NCBI GenBank assembly: GCA_030835125.1
Contig: JAUQWM010000015.1
Span: forward strand, 62,001-126,000
DNA from: Gemmatimonadaceae bacterium
GTDB lineage: Bacteria; Gemmatimonadota; Gemmatimonadetes; Gemmatimonadales; Gemmatimonadaceae
Direction of reading: 5' to 3'
Length of the DNA stretch: 64,000 nt
The notes below the pieces were generated by a model. It ran no database searches. It saw only the letters and a program-made list of their open reading frames with translations, and was not told the DNA's origin. Made by a program: the position numbers and the translations under genes. Of the stretch, positions 45,928 through 54,725 are shown in pieces. Each line of letters starts with the position of its first letter. The stretch's first letter is position 1.

Positions 45928-47124
45928 ATGAGCCCTCCCGACCCGCTGCTCGCCTGGCGCGCCGAGTTCCCGATCCTGGGACGGTCCACCTATCTCGTCT
46001 CCAACTCACTCGGCGCGATGCCGCGCGGCGTGCCCGACCGCCTGGCCGAGTATGTCGACGCCTGGGCGGAGCACGGCGTTCGCGCCTGGGCAAGGGGCTG
46101 GTGGTCGATGCCGGGCCAGGTGGGGGACCTGATCGCGCCGCTGCTCGGCGCCGGCCCCGGTGAGGTCGTGATGCAGCCTAACGTGACGCAGGCCCAGGCC
46201 ATCGTCCTGTCGGCGGTGCGCTACCCCGCTGGCCGGAACCGGATCGTGATGACCGCGCTCGACTTCCCGTCGGTGCGCTACGTCTTCGACGCGCTGGCCA
46301 CGCGACTCGGCGCCGAGGTCGTGGTGGTGGAATCGGAAGACGGGATCGGCATCGACGAGGACCGCCTCTGCGCGGCAATCGACGAGCGCACCGCCCTGGT
46401 CTGTGTCTCCCATGTCCTGTTCAAGTCGGCCCATATCGTCGATGTGGCGCGCGTCACGCGGCACGCCCATGCGGCGGGCGCCCTGGTGTCGCTCGATGCG
46501 TTCCACTCGGTCGGCGTCATGCCAGTGGACGTGCGCGCGATTGGCGCCGACTTCCTGACCGGCGGCGTCCTGAAGTGGCTCTGTGGAGGACCCGGCGGCT
46601 GTTTCTTGTATGCCGCGCCGGAAGTGACCGCGACGCTCGAGCCATCGCTGACCGGGTGGATGGCGCACGCCAGGCCCTTTGGCTTCGAACCCGCCATGGA
46701 ATACGCGGAGGGAGCGTACCGATGGCTCGGGGGAACGCCGGCCATTCCCGCCATGTTCGCGGCGATGGAAGGCCCGCGGATCGTCGCCGCGGCGGGCATC
46801 GAGGCCATCCGCGCCAAGAGCATGCGCCAGACATCGCGGCTCGTGGACCTGGCCGACGCCCGCGGCTTCGCGGTCCACGCACCTCGCGACCCGGTCCGAC
46901 GTGGCGGCACCGTAGCGCTCGACGTGCCGCATGCGTATGAAGTGGCCCAGTCACTCCTGGACCGGAACATCCTCGTGGACTTCCGCCCGGGAGCGGGGAT
47001 CCGGATCGCCCCGCACTTCTATACCCGTGACGAGGAACTCGAGGACGCCGTTGCCGCGATCGACGAGATCCTGGCCACCGGGGCCTGGACCCGCCACACC
47101 GGCCGTTCCCCGGTAGTGACCTGA
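45928..47124 (+). CDS. kynureninase-like aminotransferase class V protein
   Basis: The 398-residue PLP enzyme of the class V fold shows YLVSNSLGAMPRGV at the N terminus, MQPNVTQAQAIVLSAV, DAFHSVGVMPVDV (the PLP-holding Asp region) and the lysine motif TGGVLKWLCGGPGGCFLY. SLTGWMAHARPF and the late FRPGAGIRIAPHFYTRDEEL agree best with kynureninase, which cleaves kynurenine to anthranilate and alanine. No other tryptophan catabolism gene is nearby, so a related reaction cannot be excluded. Confidence 0.82.
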   Translation: MSPPDPLLAWRAEFPILGRSTYLVSNSLGAMPRGVPDRLAEYVDAWAEHGVRAWARGWWSMPGQVGDLIAPLLGAGPGEVVMQPNVTQAQAIVLSAVRYPAGRNRIVMTALDFPSVRYVFDALATRLGAEVVVVESEDGIGIDEDRLCAAIDERTALVCVSHVLFKSAHIVDVARVTRHAHAAGALVSLDAFHSVGVMPVDVRAIGADFLTGGVLKWLCGGPGGCFLYAAPEVTATLEPSLTGWMAHARPFGFEPAMEYAEGAYRWLGGTPAIPAMFAAMEGPRIVAAAGIEAIRAKSMRQTSRLVDLADARGFAVHAPRDPVRRGGTVALDVPHAYEVAQSLLDRNILVDFRPGAGIRIAPHFYTRDEELEDAVAAIDEILATGAWTRHTGRSPVVT

Positions 47125-47201
47125 GCAGAGTCAGGGTGTTAGCGTTGTAGCGTTGGCAGGTTCCACCATCGCCGGTTTCCCGTCCACCGTCTCCCGTCTC
47201 A

Positions 47202-47435
47202 ATGCCCACGCCCCCGAAGAAGCTTCGCAAGCAGTATCACAACGAGAAGTATCCCGAGATCGTGCTGCGCTTCGAGGACGGACACGAGATCAAGGTCCCG
47301 AAGGGAAGCGTGAAGTCCTTCGACGCCTGGGCTGGCGAACGGATCAAGATCCTGGCGGTGTGGGACCACACGTCCGGCGAGCGGGAGAAGGTCGACACCA
47401 TGCTCGCCGAGCAGTTCACCGACGAGGGCAAGTAG
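47202..47435 (+). CDS. small conserved hypothetical protein
   Basis: The 77-residue protein (MPTPPKKLRKQYHNEKYP, VLRFEDGHEIKVPKGSVK) looks like a small beta-barrel with a basic N terminus. No family recognised. It starts at an ATG within a region rich in CCGTCTCCCGTCTC. It is followed by psuG after 28 bases, on the same strand. Confidence 0.65.
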   Translation: MPTPPKKLRKQYHNEKYPEIVLRFEDGHEIKVPKGSVKSFDAWAGERIKILAVWDHTSGEREKVDTMLAEQFTDEGK

Positions 47436-47463
47436 CACGGACTCCCGCATCACCCGCCCCGCC

Positions 47464-48366
47464 GTGCGGCTCGCGCCGGCGGTGGAGGCGGCGCTTCGGG
47501 ACGGCGACCCGGTCGTCGCGCTCGAGAGTTCGGTGTTCGCCCAGGGGTTGCCCGTCCCGCGCAATGCGGAAGCCGCAACCCGGATGCAGGAGGCCATCGC
47601 CGGCGAGGGGGCAGTCCCAGCCGTCACCGCGGTGGTTGGCGGATGTTCGGTGGCTGGGCTGGCGCCTGGGGAACTGGCGCGGTTCCTGGCCGCGGAGGGG
47701 ATCGGCAAGGCCTCGGCCCGGGACCTGGCGGTCGCGATGGCGACGGGCCGCGATGCGGCGACGACTGTCGCCGGTTCCCTGACGATCTGCCGTGCCGCGG
47801 GGCTGTCCGTGTTCGCGACCGGTGGCATCGGCGGCGTCCACCGGGAGCCGGCGTTCGACGAGTCCGCCGACCTGCTCGAACTCGCGCGTACGGCGGCGAT
47901 CGTCGTCTGTGCCGGCGCGAAGTCGGTGCTCGACCTTCCGGCGACGGTGGAGCGACTGGAAACGCTTGGTGTGACCGTGATCGGCTTCCGCACCAGCGAG
48001 TTCCCCGGATTCCACTTCGCGGAAACGGGCATTCCCGTTCCGTCGCGGATGGACGACGTCGAGGGAATCGTCGACGCCTGGACAGCGCAGCGGGCAGTTG
48101 GTCATCCCTCGGCGCTTCTGGTGGTCCAGCCGCCGCCGCCGGATGTGGCGTTGCCACGGCACGAGGTGGAAGAAGCGATCCGTGAGGCGCTGGCCGGCGC
48201 CCGCTCGGCGGGCGTGCGCGGGGCAGCGGTCACGCCATGGTTGCTGTCGGCACTGGGCCGCGCCACCGGCGGCCGGTCCCTGGAGACCAACCTGTCGTTG
48301 CTGGAGGCGAACGCGCGCCTGGCCGCCCGGATCGCCGTGCACCTGGCGCGCGGTGATGACTCGTGA
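47464..48366 (+). CDS. psuG: pseudouridine-5'-phosphate glycosidase
   Basis: This 300-residue enzyme cleaves pseudouridine 5'-phosphate to uracil and ribose 5-phosphate. Family hallmarks include VALESSVFAQGLPVPRN, GEGAVPAVTAVVGG, ASARDLAVAMATGRDAATTVAGS, FATGGIGGVHR and the catalytic-region motif VVCAGAKSVLDLPATVERLE. The GTG at 47464 is the only good start. The usual partner pseudouridine kinase (psuK) is not adjacent. Confidence 0.95.
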   Translation: MRLAPAVEAALRDGDPVVALESSVFAQGLPVPRNAEAATRMQEAIAGEGAVPAVTAVVGGCSVAGLAPGELARFLAAEGIGKASARDLAVAMATGRDAATTVAGSLTICRAAGLSVFATGGIGGVHREPAFDESADLLELARTAAIVVCAGAKSVLDLPATVERLETLGVTVIGFRTSEFPGFHFAETGIPVPSRMDDVEGIVDAWTAQRAVGHPSALLVVQPPPPDVALPRHEVEEAIREALAGARSAGVRGAAVTPWLLSALGRATGGRSLETNLSLLEANARLAARIAVHLARGDDS

Positions 48367-48502
48367 GGCAGGCACGGCGACGGAGTGACCGCTCGCGCCG
48401 CCCGCGTGACGGCCCGTCGGTGCGAACGACCCCCGCCAATCGTCTCCCGGACGGGGGTGACGACACCGCGGGGACGTCAGGCGAGTTGGAAAAAGGCAAC
48501 CG

Positions 48503-48532
48503 TTGAACTCGGCGGCGCCGTCGTGGTAGTAT
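48503..48532 (+). promoter_or_regulatory. sigma-70-like promoter of the TPR gene
   Basis: TTGAAC (48503-48508) and TAGTAT (48527-48532) are separated by 18 bases, 38 bases ahead of the start codon at 48571. Both hexamers are close to the TTGACA/TATAAT consensus and stand out in a very GC-rich background. Confidence 0.55.
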
Positions 48533-48570
48533 GTTTCGTCACGGGTCTCGCACACGAGGTGAGCTGAGAG

Positions 48571-49680
48571 ATGCCGGCTCCGTTCATGAGTTCCGAGGAG
48601 TACGATGAACGCGCACACACGCTCTACAACGATGCCAGGTATGATGAAGCGCTGGCCGTGCTGCGCGAGGGACTCACGCTTTATCCGCACGCCGTAGAGC
48701 TTCACATCGGCGTGGGGTACGCCCGGCTGGCCCGCGAGGAGTTTGCCTGGGCGCGCCGGAGCTTCGAGGAAGCGCTCGTCCTGGACGGGGACCATGAGGA
48801 TGCCCTCGCCGGCTACGGCGAGACGCTGCTCCGGTTCGGCCAGACCGCCGACGCCCTGCGTGCGTTCCGTCGCGTCCTGGACCTGGGCTACGAGGACGAC
48901 CTGGAACTCATGCTCCAGATCGGACGTGCCCTGTTCCGCGACGGACTGGTCGGCGAGGCGAAGGACTTCTTCGACGTGGCCGCTCGTCAGGCGCCGGAAT
49001 CGGCGGAAGCGGTCGCCCTGGTCGGCTTCGCGCAGCACCGGCTGGGCGAGGATGAGCCGTCGATCGCGACGCTCCGGCGTGCGCTGCAGCTGGACCCGGA
49101 CAACGCCGAGGCCCGCATCTACCTCGGGAACATCCTGTACGACCGCGGCGAGCTCGAGGCGGCGCTGTTTCACCTGGATCGGACCGCGCCCGAGGATCAT
49201 TGGGAAGAACTGGGGATCTGGCGGCTGGTCGAGCTGAAGAAGACCATCCATCGGCTGAAGGACGACGACCCCGACATCCGGCGCTGGGAAGCGCGCCTGG
49301 CCGAGCTTGCCGGAGAGCCGGACCAGATCGACGACATGCTGGCCGAGATCGAGCAGAAGGCGATGGAGGACGCGCAGGTCGACGCGCGGAACCAGCTGGA
49401 ACTGTTCGGCCAGATGCTGGCCGGCCTGGCCGATTCCCGCCACGACGGCGTGAACCACCGCATCCTGCGCGACGGGCGCCCGTACGACGGCACCTGGGAC
49501 GAGATCGTGGTGAAGATGCGCGACGCGGCCATGGCCTGGTCGGGACGTTCCATCCACGAGTACATGATGAACGAGGCGCGCCGCGGCTTTTCGCTGACCG
49601 GCGTGGTCATTCCTACCGGCGACGCCGAGAGCTTCATCCGCGGCAGCGCCGATGCCGGATTGCTGCGGATCCTCAAGTGA
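48571..49680 (+). CDS. tetratricopeptide-repeat protein
   Basis: The 369-residue protein has about five TPR units from residue 10 to 210 (AHTLYNDARYDEALAVLREGLTLYP, ALAGYGETLLRFGQTADALRAFRRVLDLG, ALVGFAQHRLGEDEPSIATLRRALQLDPDN). A charged helical C-terminal part follows, ending in ADAGLLRILK. There is no signal peptide. The ATG follows GAGGTGAG. It probably scaffolds a protein complex; partners unknown. Confidence 0.88.
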   Translation: MPAPFMSSEEYDERAHTLYNDARYDEALAVLREGLTLYPHAVELHIGVGYARLAREEFAWARRSFEEALVLDGDHEDALAGYGETLLRFGQTADALRAFRRVLDLGYEDDLELMLQIGRALFRDGLVGEAKDFFDVAARQAPESAEAVALVGFAQHRLGEDEPSIATLRRALQLDPDNAEARIYLGNILYDRGELEAALFHLDRTAPEDHWEELGIWRLVELKKTIHRLKDDDPDIRRWEARLAELAGEPDQIDDMLAEIEQKAMEDAQVDARNQLELFGQMLAGLADSRHDGVNHRILRDGRPYDGTWDEIVVKMRDAAMAWSGRSIHEYMMNEARRGFSLTGVVIPTGDAESFIRGSADAGLLRILK

Positions 49681-49694
49681 AGGCATCGGGCAAC

Positions 49695-49766
49695 GGGCAT
49701 CAGGCATCAGCCCCGCTCCCCCTGATGCCTGATGCCTGATGCCTGATGCCTGATGTGCCTGATGCC
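49695..49766. repeat. CTGATGC tandem and inverted repeat covering the M16 start
   Basis: GGCATCAGGCATCAG (49696-49710) pairs perfectly with CTGATGCCTGATGCC (49722-49736) around an 11-base loop. The CTGATGC units then continue into the ATG (49746) of the M16 peptidase. Unlike most repeats here it lies between two genes on the same strand. Confidence 0.88.
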
Positions 49767-52379
49767 CCGGTCACTCGCCTCGTCCTGCCTAACGGCCTGA
49801 CCGTCCTGGTTCGCGAGGATCACGGCGCCCCGGTCACCGCGATCGTGACGTGGGTGAACGCGGGATACTTCGACGAGCGCGATGAGGACGTCGGGATCTC
49901 GCATGTCCTCGAGCACATGTTCTTCAAGGGCACGCCCACCCGCGGTGTCGGTGAGATCGCGCGCGAGACCAAGGCCAGCGGCGGGTACCTCAACGCCCAC
50001 ACGATCTACGACCACACCGCCTATGAGACGGTGCTGCCCAGCGACGGGTTCGTCACCGGGCTCGAGGTCCAGGCGGACGCCTACGCCAACTCCCTCATCG
50101 ACGCCGGCGAACTGGCGCGCGAGCTGGAAGTCATCATCCAGGAGGCGAAGCGCAAGAAGGACACGCCATCCGCGGTCGCGGTGGAGTCGATGTACGCACT
50201 CCTCCACGACCGCCATCGCTTCCGCCGCTGGAGGATCGGGGAGGAAGAGGCCCTGCGTGCCCTCACGCGCGACCGGATGCTCGGTTTCTACCGGAACTAC
50301 TACCGCCCGCGGAATACGATCCTCGTGATCGTCGGCGATGTGACGGTCGAGCAGGCCGTGCACCACGTGGAGCGATTGTACGGCGCGCTGCCTGACGTCC
50401 CGGTGGACCGCGACGCGGGCATGGCGGAAGTCGAGCGACCGGGATTCCGCTTTCGCGAGATCGCGGCCGATGTCTCCCAGGCCCAGGTGGTGCTTGGCTG
50501 GCGCACGCCGGGTGCCCACCATGCCGACACCCCGGCCCTCGACCTTGCCGCGGCGATCCTGGCCGACGGACGCGGCTCGCGGCTCTACCAGGCCGTCCGC
50601 GACAGGGAACTGGCGTCTCAGGTCAGCGCGATGAACTACACGCCGCGCGAGGCCGGCGTGTTCGTCGTCCGCACGGAAGGGGATGCGACGAAGGCGGCCG
50701 CCGCGGCGGGTGTCGTCTGGTCCAACATCCTGGCGCTGCGCACGCGACCACCGGGGGCGGCCGAGGTCGAGCGCGTGCAGCGACTGTTCGAGGCGCGGTG
50801 GCTGCGGCGGCAGGAGACCATGGAAGGCCAGGCCGACTTCCTCGCCGAGTGGGAGGGGATGGGTGGCTGGGAGTTGTCGCACGCCTACTTCGAGCGCGTC
50901 ATGGCGATGACGCCCGCGGAGATCACCGACGCGGTCGCGACGCACATCGACCCTGGCCACGCATCGCTGGTCACGTACCGCCCGCGCGCGATACCGGTGT
51001 TCGACGGTCTGCCGTCCGAGGTTCAGTCACGCCTGGGGACCACGCCGTCGGCGCCGGTTCCCGGGGCGCCGACCGCCGACCGCGGCAGCATGCCGGCCGC
51101 AGGACCGCGCGTGGCGTTCGAGCGGCGGGTCGGTCGCGTCGCCGTCTTCCGGACCGCCTCCGGCATCCCGATCCTCGTCAGGCGGCGTCCCGGCGCACCG
51201 ATGGTGCACCTGGCCTGCCATGTGCCGGGCGGCTCGGCGGCGGAGCCGGACGAGCAGGCGGGTGTCGGCACGCTGATGATGCGGGCGTCCCTCAAGGGGA
51301 CGGTCACGAGGGATGCCGAGGCGATCGCGGCAGAGTCGGAGATGCTCGGTGGGAGCATCGGGACGAGCGTTGCGTCGGACGGTGGTGGCTGGAGTTTCTC
51401 CGTGCCGTTGCCCCGGCTTCGCGCGGCGATCGACCTGCTGCAGGACGTGGTGCAGCACCCGCGGTTCGACGCCTCTGCCGTGGAGACCGAGCGAACCATC
51501 GCGCTGCAGCAGCTGGCGCAGCTGGGCGACGACATGTTCCGCTATCCGCTGCGGCTCCTCAATGCCGCCGCGTTTGGCGCGCATCCCTACGGCCGCCCGT
51601 CGCTGGGCTCCGAGGATACGCTGCGCGCCATCACCGCCGACGACACCAGGCGATGGCATGAACGCACGGTGCTGTCGACGGGTGCGGTGCTGGCCGCCGT
51701 CGGCGACGTGGATGAAGCCGAGCTGGCGCAGGCGCTTGGCGATGCGTTCACCGGGTTGACACCGGCGTCCATCCCGCCGGTCGTCGTTCCCACGTGGCCG
51801 ACGATCGTGACCCAGCGGATCGAGACCCGCGACAAGGCACAGTCCGCGCTGGCCATCGCCTTCCCGGCGCCGGTGCGACGCGACCCCGCTCGGTTCACCT
51901 CATCGGTGCTGGCGAGTATCGCCAGTGGCCTGGGGGGCAGGTTCTTCGAGGAACTGCGTGAGAAAAGGAGCCTCGCCTACACGGTCCACGCGTGGTCCGC
52001 TGAGCGCGTTGGTGCGGGCATGTTCGTCGCGTACATCGCCACGGACCCGGCGAGGGAGGACGAGGCCCGGCACACCCTTCTGGCGGAGTTCGCCCGACTG
52101 CGGGACCAACCCGTGACGGAAGAAGAACTTGGGCGCGCCGTTCGCTACACGCTCGGCTCACACGCCATCGCGCAACAGAGTGGCGCGGTGGTGCTCGGCG
52201 GCATGCTCGATGCCTGGCTCTACGGCGAGGGTCTCGAGGAACTCGATGCGTTCGACGCTGCGGTCAGGGCCGTGACGGCAGAACGGATACAGGGGTATGC
52301 CGTCGAAGCGTTTGATCCGCTGCGAAGGGTCGAGGGGGTCGTCAGGGGCCAGAGGGCTGCTAGCGCAGGCCACAAGTGA
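49746..52379 (+). CDS. M16 family zinc metallopeptidase, two-domain
   Basis: The 877-residue protein has an active N-terminal M16 domain with the inverted zinc motif HVLEH (53-57) followed by a glutamate in ELEVIIQEAKR. The C-terminal half is a second M16 domain without the motif (GVGTLMMRASLKGT at the equivalent place) and a typical ending with LREKRSLAYTVHAW. This layout is that of PqqL and pitrilysin-like fused enzymes. No signal is seen, but the N terminus lies in repeat sequence and the start is uncertain. GTG at 49755 is an alternative. Confidence 0.9.
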   Translation: MPDVPDAPVTRLVLPNGLTVLVREDHGAPVTAIVTWVNAGYFDERDEDVGISHVLEHMFFKGTPTRGVGEIARETKASGGYLNAHTIYDHTAYETVLPSDGFVTGLEVQADAYANSLIDAGELARELEVIIQEAKRKKDTPSAVAVESMYALLHDRHRFRRWRIGEEEALRALTRDRMLGFYRNYYRPRNTILVIVGDVTVEQAVHHVERLYGALPDVPVDRDAGMAEVERPGFRFREIAADVSQAQVVLGWRTPGAHHADTPALDLAAAILADGRGSRLYQAVRDRELASQVSAMNYTPREAGVFVVRTEGDATKAAAAAGVVWSNILALRTRPPGAAEVERVQRLFEARWLRRQETMEGQADFLAEWEGMGGWELSHAYFERVMAMTPAEITDAVATHIDPGHASLVTYRPRAIPVFDGLPSEVQSRLGTTPSAPVPGAPTADRGSMPAAGPRVAFERRVGRVAVFRTASGIPILVRRRPGAPMVHLACHVPGGSAAEPDEQAGVGTLMMRASLKGTVTRDAEAIAAESEMLGGSIGTSVASDGGGWSFSVPLPRLRAAIDLLQDVVQHPRFDASAVETERTIALQQLAQLGDDMFRYPLRLLNAAAFGAHPYGRPSLGSEDTLRAITADDTRRWHERTVLSTGAVLAAVGDVDEAELAQALGDAFTGLTPASIPPVVVPTWPTIVTQRIETRDKAQSALAIAFPAPVRRDPARFTSSVLASIASGLGGRFFEELREKRSLAYTVHAWSAERVGAGMFVAYIATDPAREDEARHTLLAEFARLRDQPVTEEELGRAVRYTLGSHAIAQQSGAVVLGGMLDAWLYGEGLEELDAFDAAVRAVTAERIQGYAVEAFDPLRRVEGVVRGQRAASAGHK

Positions 52380-52391
52380 ACGACGGAGCTC

Positions 52392-52472
52392 TGAGGTGGG
52401 AGGTCGGAGGTCGGAGTAAGGGTCAGCGCCAATGCGATTCCCGATTCCCGATTCCCGATTCCCGATTCCCGA
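52392..52472. repeat. GATTCCC tandem repeat at a convergent junction
   Basis: GAGGTGGGAGGTCGGAGGTCGGAG (first 20 bases from 52392) is followed by five copies of GATTCCCG at 52436-52472, ending near the stop of the DUF2461 gene. The two halves are not a clean inverted repeat. The GATTCCC unit also occurs at 35.4 kb. Confidence 0.8.
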
Positions 52473-52473
52473 C

Positions 52474-53199
52474 CTACGCGTCGCGTCGTTCGGATTCGCG
52501 GTAGCCCAGGGCGCGATTGAGCCACCGGACGAACGGGAGCATCGTCGTGAAGTCCCGCTCGATGCGATCGGGCAGGCGACGGCCTTCGACTTCGGTGTCG
52601 CTCAACATCGCGTGAACCGTGAAGGACTGGTATCGCAGCCAGCGTTCCGCCGGGTGTCCGGGCGCGAAACCCCGCGGGAGCCGCGTCAGCATGGCTTCCT
52701 CGCTCAGCGCTCCGAAGCGGCGCTTGAATGAGGCGGACATCGACTTCTCGAAGTCGCCGGGCTTCGCCGCGATCGACTCGCGGATCCGGTTGAGCGACGG
52801 TCGCGGCGGCATCCAGATCCCGCCGGCGACCATCGATCCCTTCGGCTCCAGGTGGAAGTAGAAGCCGGCGCCGCCACCGTGCGTCTCGCTGCCGACACCA
52901 TGCCCGGCGTTCCGGTGCGAGAACCAGGCGGCGGCGTGGGTCTTGTACGGCGACTTGTCCTTCGAGAACCGCACGTCGCGGTGGATGCGAAAGATCGAGC
53001 GCTTCGGGTCGCCGGCCATCTCGGGCGCGAAGTGGCCGAACCGGACGTCCAGCTCCTCGACCAGCAGGCGCAGCGGCGCCAGGATCTCGTGGTCGTAGGT
53101 CTCGCGATTGGCTTGAAACCACTCCCGCCGGTTGTTGCGCTTCAGCTGGCGCAGGAACGACAGGGCGGCGCGGCTGAAGCCGGGGAATTCGTCGGTCAT
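52474..53199 (-). CDS. DUF2461 family protein
   Basis: The 241-residue protein matches DUF2461 (TIGR02453-like) throughout: FLRQLKRNNRREWFQANR at the start, IFRIHRDVRFSKDKSPYKTHAAAWF, GAGFYFHLEPKGSMVAGGIWMPP and HPAERWLRYQSF. The family is widespread in bacteria and fungi, with unknown function. It starts at an ATG; the next gene upstream (SpeD-like) ends nine bases before. Confidence 0.93.
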   Translation of the reverse strand: MTDEFPGFSRAALSFLRQLKRNNRREWFQANRETYDHEILAPLRLLVEELDVRFGHFAPEMAGDPKRSIFRIHRDVRFSKDKSPYKTHAAAWFSHRNAGHGVGSETHGGGAGFYFHLEPKGSMVAGGIWMPPRPSLNRIRESIAAKPGDFEKSMSASFKRRFGALSEEAMLTRLPRGFAPGHPAERWLRYQSFTVHAMLSDTEVEGRRLPDRIERDFTTMLPFVRWLNRALGYRESERRDA

Positions 53200-53208
53200 C
53201 GAAGCGCC

Positions 53209-53562
53209 TCAGCCCCTGGTGCGGATGTCGGTAACGACAGAGCGCGCCGTGAGGCGGCGGGCAATGACGTCGAATGCGCGCTGTGGGTCGTGCGGCGGCA
53301 GGGCGATGACGTCGAGGATGGCGAGTTCGCGCGAAGGCATGGTATGGACGGACATGTGGCAGCCATCGAGCGGAAGGATCACGCTCAGTCCACCGTCAGG
53401 GTGGGCGATGACGGTCGGGGAACCCGAGGCCTTCATCCCGGACGCCCCAGCGGCGGAGACCAGGATGCCGCTGATGAGCGACTGGTCGCCCAGTTGCTGC
53501 GCGGACGCCCCGATGAAGTCCGCCGTGAGGTGAACGATCGCCGCCGACGCGGGGTTGGACAC
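53209..53562 (-). CDS. SpeD-like protein with Cys at the pyruvoyl position
   Basis: The 117-residue protein has the size and layout of prokaryotic S-adenosylmethionine decarboxylase: IVHLTADFIGAS, a Gly-rich stretch and GCHMSVHTMP, the equivalent of the ESHxSxHTxPE processing site. At the Ser that becomes pyruvate there is Cys (C68), the preceding Glu is Gly, and the downstream catalytic-Cys motif DVFTCG is DVIALP. H69 and H73 are kept. It is therefore a divergent paralogue that may not self-process. Known SpeD paralogues can decarboxylate arginine or ornithine. It lies nine bases upstream of DUF2461. Confidence 0.7.
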   Translation of the reverse strand: MSNPASAAIVHLTADFIGASAQQLGDQSLISGILVSAAGASGMKASGSPTVIAHPDGGLSVILPLDGCHMSVHTMPSRELAILDVIALPPHDPQRAFDVIARRLTARSVVTDIRTRG

Positions 53563-53580
53563 AGTCCGGAACCTAACACG

Positions 53581-53627
53581 GAGATGGGTGATGGAAGTGG
53601 GAGACGACCCGGGAACCCTCCCATCTC
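53581..53627. repeat. GAGATGGG inverted repeat in a divergent region
   Basis: GAGATGGG (53581-53588) pairs with CCCATCTC (53620-53627) and the loop contains GTGGGAGACG. It belongs to the GGGAGA(T/C)GG group and lies between divergent genes, so a role in termination is not expected here. Confidence 0.6.
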
Positions 53628-53652
53628 CGCCGGCAAGGCGTAGCATTCGCTC

Positions 53653-54153
53653 ATGTCCAGCCACCAAACCCCGGCCGGCCGAACGGTCGGATTGATCTGG
53701 CTGGCGCTCATGCCCGGCCTGCCGTACATGGCGGGGGCACAGGTGCCGCGCGCGAGGCTACCCGAGGTTCGACTGGAAGTGTCCGGTGGCAACGTATCGT
53801 CGGCGCACCTCGGCCTCGGGTTGCACTATGCGGCCGGTACGTACTTCCGCCTGGCGCTCATCGGTGCAGGCGGCATCGCCTGGAAGGCCGGCGAGACGGG
53901 CCACACCGCGCGCGTGGAGGTCCAGGGCCGGTTCCATCTCGACCCGTTTCGCGAAGCCCGGTTCGGGCTCTACGGGATTGGCGGCGCCGCGGTGTCCCAT
54001 GACCCGTTCACCGACTCCCAGGCACGACTGGTGGTCGGCGCCGGTGTCGAGCTGCCGACACGCGACGAATCGACGATCGCCGTCGAGGCGGCCCTCGCCG
54101 GTGGTTTGCGGGTGTCGGCGGTGTGGCGCCGCCTGTCGCCGACCCGGCGTTGA
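53653..54153 (+). CDS. secreted outer-membrane-type hypothetical protein
   Basis: The 166-residue protein has a signal peptide (TVGLIWLALMPGLPYMAGAQ). The mature part is an alternating beta pattern (RLEVSGGNVSSAHLGLGLHYAAGTYFRLALIGAGGIAW) with RFGLYGIGGAAVS, as in small outer-membrane beta-barrels or autotransporter-like surface proteins. No family recognised. A strong terminator follows its stop. Confidence 0.65.
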   Translation: MSSHQTPAGRTVGLIWLALMPGLPYMAGAQVPRARLPEVRLEVSGGNVSSAHLGLGLHYAAGTYFRLALIGAGGIAWKAGETGHTARVEVQGRFHLDPFREARFGLYGIGGAAVSHDPFTDSQARLVVGAGVELPTRDESTIAVEAALAGGLRVSAVWRRLSPTRR

Positions 54154-54160
54154 AATGAAA

Positions 54161-54183
54161 ACCGCCCCTGAACCAGGGGCGGT
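54161..54183 (+). terminator. bidirectional intrinsic terminator
   Basis: ACCGCCCCTG (54161-54170) pairs with CAGGGGCGGT (54174-54183) around an AAC loop. It is preceded by GAAATGAAA and followed by CATATT, and ends both the secreted protein gene and the convergent small gene at 54193. Confidence 0.8.
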
Positions 54184-54192
54184 CATATTCAG

Positions 54193-54465
54193 CTAGACTG
54201 CGGTGGCGACCTGCGCTGCGGTGGCCTTGGGGGGCTGGACGAACCTCTCGCCGAGAACCCTCAGTTGGCCGAGCTCCTTCTGCGTCAGCTCGCTGAACCT
54301 GTCCGCGAGGTATCGCATCGTGTCCTCAAACCACTGAGCCTGGTCGTCCGGCTCACAGCCGATGACCCCGCATTGCATGATGTGCTGAAACATCTCGTCG
54401 CGAGCCTCCTCGAAGGGGGTCGGCAGCGCGACTTCACGCGGACGCCGTACTTGTCTTTTCGCCAT
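54193..54465 (-). CDS. small hypothetical protein
   Basis: The 90-residue protein is helical and charged (RRPREVALPTPFEEARDEMFQHIMQCG, WFEDTMRYLADRFSELTQKEL) with a C-terminal Ala-rich tail. There are two Cys near residues 32 and 37. It starts at an ATG. No family recognised. The gene is divergent from the disulfide operon and has a local base composition with lower GC than most of its neighbours. Confidence 0.62.
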   Translation of the reverse strand: MAKRQVRRPREVALPTPFEEARDEMFQHIMQCGVIGCEPDDQAQWFEDTMRYLADRFSELTQKELGQLRVLGERFVQPPKATAAQVATAV

Positions 54466-54725
54466 CTATCCTTGGTTGTGTTTTTCGTCTGGGGTAACGC
54501 CGAAAGATAAACCGTGGTGCGACTTCATTGTACCTACGAGGTGCGGGGACGTTTCGTTGCGGCATCCGACCGGGAACGGGCTTGGGAGTCGCCGACGGTC
54601 ATGGGTGACGGAACGGGTGAGCTCCGAAGACGATATGTTCCGTGCTGATAGGCATTTGCGGGCCACACGGGCTGTCCCACCACGCTGGACTGGCGTGCTG
54701 CCCTTGCCATAAGTTGCTGACTGCC
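54466..54725. other. intergenic region with a possible reverse promoter
   Basis: This 260-base gap between divergent genes is less GC-rich than the rest. TACAAT on the reverse strand (plus-strand ATTGTA at 54527-54532) would be a fair -10 box for the gene at 54193, but no good -35 box is 17 bases away. No RNA structure or gene was recognised. Confidence 0.4.
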
